Shown here: in pieces, positions 62,397 to 64,000 of the stretch
Layout: the number at the start of each line of letters is the position of its first letter
Numbering within the stretch: the stretch's first letter is position 1
Source: Flavobacterium circumlabens
GTDB lineage: Bacteria > Bacteroidota > Bacteroidia > Flavobacteriales > Flavobacteriaceae
NCBI RefSeq assembly: GCF_004345565.1
Contig: NZ_SLWA01000002.1
Span: 1-64,000, forward strand
Reading direction: 5' to 3'
Length of the DNA: 64,000 nt
Translations under genes and position numbers: made by a program
The notes under the pieces: model-generated
The model's input: the letters and a program-made list of their open reading frames with translations, nothing else
Database searches by the model: none
Told to the model about the DNA's origin: nothing

Positions 62397-64000
62397 CTAT
62401 AAAACACGATAAATCGGATACTGCAAATGCGCCTTTTCATAATAAGCAGAATGTTTGTAAATCCATTCTAATTGGGCTTCAGGATTTTTGGCAAACGTGG
62501 CGTCAGATTCTTTTTTAGCTTCGAGTTCAGCTTTCAAAGTTGGATTCTCTTTTAAAAGTTTTGCAGCGGTATCTTCAAAAACATACTCCGAATAATGTTC
62601 TTTTTGCTGTAAAATAGGATCGAAGAAATTCCAGTTAAAGAAAGAATCAACCCCTTCCGGCTCGAAAGCTTCCAGTAGATATTTTACCCCTTTTTGATTT
62701 GTCGGAACGAAGTAATCGCCTTTCACAAAAGCAACTTTTACAACCTTAGAAGTAACGGTTGTATTTCGGTGCAAATAATGCCCTTCATAAGCTGACGGAA
62801 CTGTTTTGAAATCTGCAATTTTATAGCTTTCAACTTCTATTATCGTATCCTTTTTTAAGGTAGAATACGTTATGGCATTGTTTTTCAAAAGGTCAATAAT
62901 ATTCCAATATCCACGCGGAATAATATAAGCAGTCGGAATCACAACTTCCTTAACCGATTTGAATTCTTTGATGTAGGGAACGTCTTTTTTATAAGGCTTG
63001 CTGCGGTCATAGAACAAACGATTTCCGGTTGTCGCTTCACTTTTTTTGTAACCCGCTTCATACCCCAGAAATGAAAAAGTAGTTGTTTTGGTACTGTCCA
63101 TTTCCCACTTTAAAGTATAGGTTTTTTTAGGTTTGTATTGCTCTTCGTTTTTTAATCGAAGTTCTTTGATTTTTAGATAATTGCCATCCATAAAATCAAT
63201 TGTCGATTTCATGTATTCGTACGTTACTTTGACACGGTCGGCATATTTTTTAAGCATGTGCGTTTCAACGACAAATCCAATGGTATGATATAGCGAAGTA
63301 TAACCGGTAGTATATCTCGGACTATCTGTAAACTGACCAAAACCTTTATCGGGCGTATCTTTAAACGAATCTACATAAGGTGTCGTTTCTATTTTTTTAT
63401 TTTGCAGGTCTTTTACCAAAGCAGGCATCATTTCGGTATTCATAAAATCACCCAAAACAGTTCCCAATTGGTTGTGTTGTGTCATGATATACGTTAATTT
63501 GTACTGATAATCAGATCCGTTACTCACATGATTGTCTATAAAAACATCTGCATTTGTTTTCTGGAAAATCTCTACAAAACTCTTGGTGTTACGGGTATCC
63601 GATTTCATAAAATCACGATTCAGGTCATAGTTTCTGGCGTTACCGCGAAAGCCATAAATTTCGGGACCATCCTGATTGGCTCTTGTAGTAGAATTTCTGT
63701 TTAAAGCACCTCCAATATTATAAACCGGAATGGTTACGATAACCGTATTTTTTGGAGCCTTGATTTTTCCTAAAGCCAAATCCCGGAACAATTGCATGGT
63801 AGCGTCAATCCCGTCCGGTTCGCCCGCATGTATTCCGTTATTAATTAATAAAACGGCTTTATTTTTCTGAATTTTATTAAAATCAAATTCTTTCTCCGGA
63901 TTAAAGATAATCATATGTAAAGGATATCCGGAATCGGTCAGACCCATTTCCTGCATCTGAATTGTCGGGAAATCATGAGATAAAAGGCTGTAATAGTTGA
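62397..64000 (-). CDS. M14-family zinc carboxypeptidase, 5'-truncated by the window
   Basis: The frame stays open through the right edge (in-frame NYYSLLSHDFPTIQ before the first internal ATG at 63956), so the N-terminus is missing. The M14 zinc site is clear: INNGIHAGEPDGIDATMQLF supplies His and Glu, and IDNHVSNGSDYQYKLTYI the second His. The family removes C-terminal residues from peptides or acts on cell-wall peptides; specificity is not visible. The C-terminal part (about 250-519) has extra beta-rich segments. It is monocistronic as far as seen. Confidence 0.88.
   Translation of the reverse strand, partial: NYYSLLSHDFPTIQMQEMGLTDSGYPLHMIIFNPEKEFDFNKIQKNKAVLLINNGIHAGEPDGIDATMQLFRDLALGKIKAPKNTVIVTIPVYNIGGALNRNSTTRANQDGPEIYGFRGNARNYDLNRDFMKSDTRNTKSFVEIFQKTNADVFIDNHVSNGSDYQYKLTYIMTQHNQLGTVLGDFMNTEMMPALVKDLQNKKIETTPYVDSFKDTPDKGFGQFTDSPRYTTGYTSLYHTIGFVVETHMLKKYADRVKVTYEYMKSTIDFMDGNYLKIKELRLKNEEQYKPKKTYTLKWEMDSTKTTTFSFLGYEAGYKKSEATTGNRLFYDRSKPYKKDVPYIKEFKSVKEVVIPTAYIIPRGYWNIIDLLKNNAITYSTLKKDTIIEVESYKIADFKTVPSAYEGHYLHRNTTVTSKVVKVAFVKGDYFVPTNQKGVKYLLEAFEPEGVDSFFNWNFFDPILQQKEHYSEYVFEDTAAKLLKENPTLKAELEAKKESDATFAKNPEAQLEWIYKHSAYYEKAHLQYPIYRVL

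Noticed and set aside
1..64000. tRNA, rRNA and known riboswitches
   Set aside because: No cloverleaf with CCA-type ends, ribosomal RNA sequence or familiar riboswitch core was recognised by eye; a covariance-model scan would be the decisive check.

Overview
This window looks like a piece of a Flavobacterium chromosome (Bacteroidota, Flavobacteriia). The DNA is AT-rich. Several promoters match the Bacteroidota -7 box TAnnTTTG, Shine-Dalgarno sequences are mostly absent, and there are many lipoproteins with Bacteroidota-type signal peptides. The core genes (OstA-like, DUF349, S41 peptidase, ClpC, a RimB-RimK fusion, ftsH next to a LUD protein and cdsA) are of the kind and order seen in flavobacteria. 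No rRNA, tRNA, CRISPR array, transposase or integrase was found. This assignment rests on reading the sequence, not on a database search.

Layout. 1-8.7 kb: S41 peptidase, gcvT, NAD(P)H-hydrate dehydratase, a HipA-like kinase overlapping a DUF3037 gene, a pectate lyase lipoprotein with operator-like palindromes, a Crp/Fnr regulator and a GNAT. 8.8-14.0 kb is an accessory stretch: two lipoproteins, HutD, an XRE regulator divergent from a short RadC across a perfect 26-bp palindrome, and a coupled pair made of a small membrane protein and an LPO_1073/Vpar_1526-type protein. 14.2-19.5 kb: the thrA-thrB-thrC operon, preceded by an unannotated 32-codon threonine-rich leader peptide and carrying repeat elements in both internal gaps. 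19.9-33.1 kb: hutH, a DUF47-Pit phosphate uptake pair, DUF421, RimB-RimK, clpC divergent from gyrA, a TPR protein and OsmC. 33.4-41.5 kb: DUF349, a TPR protein overlapping aroE, a class III aminotransferase and an OstA-like protein. 42-50.4 kb: a GH13 lipoprotein, then the run rsfS-ftsH-LUD-cdsA-psd-acyl-CoA-binding protein-lipoprotein superoxide dismutase, and birA. 50.5-53.4 kb: a membrane protein, SRPBCC, and pyrE divergent from a NUDIX gene with start codons 7 bp apart.

53.4-64 kb is the second accessory region. Its centre is a lipoprotein with a possible C-terminal JAMM-like metal site (E...HTH...SxxD). Three tandem, mosaic DUF6705-like lipoprotein genes and a small membrane protein follow, all ahead of one terminator. 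A strong terminator-like hairpin lies just upstream of the first gene. This cluster resembles a surface effector with immunity or partner paralogues and is the best candidate here for an undescribed system. Further right are a gene-poor stretch with three inverted TGTCAC/GTGACA pairs, a GLUG-repeat lipoprotein, three small membrane-protein genes and an M14 carboxypeptidase cut by the window edge.

A second theme is dense intergenic repeats: 8-bp AAAATCTA/AATCTAAG arrays, GGTTCAAAGG-type composite repeats, GCGAACTTTGCG palindromes and a perfect 26-bp inverted repeat inside the thr operon. Intrinsic terminators are well formed and give good transcription-unit boundaries.
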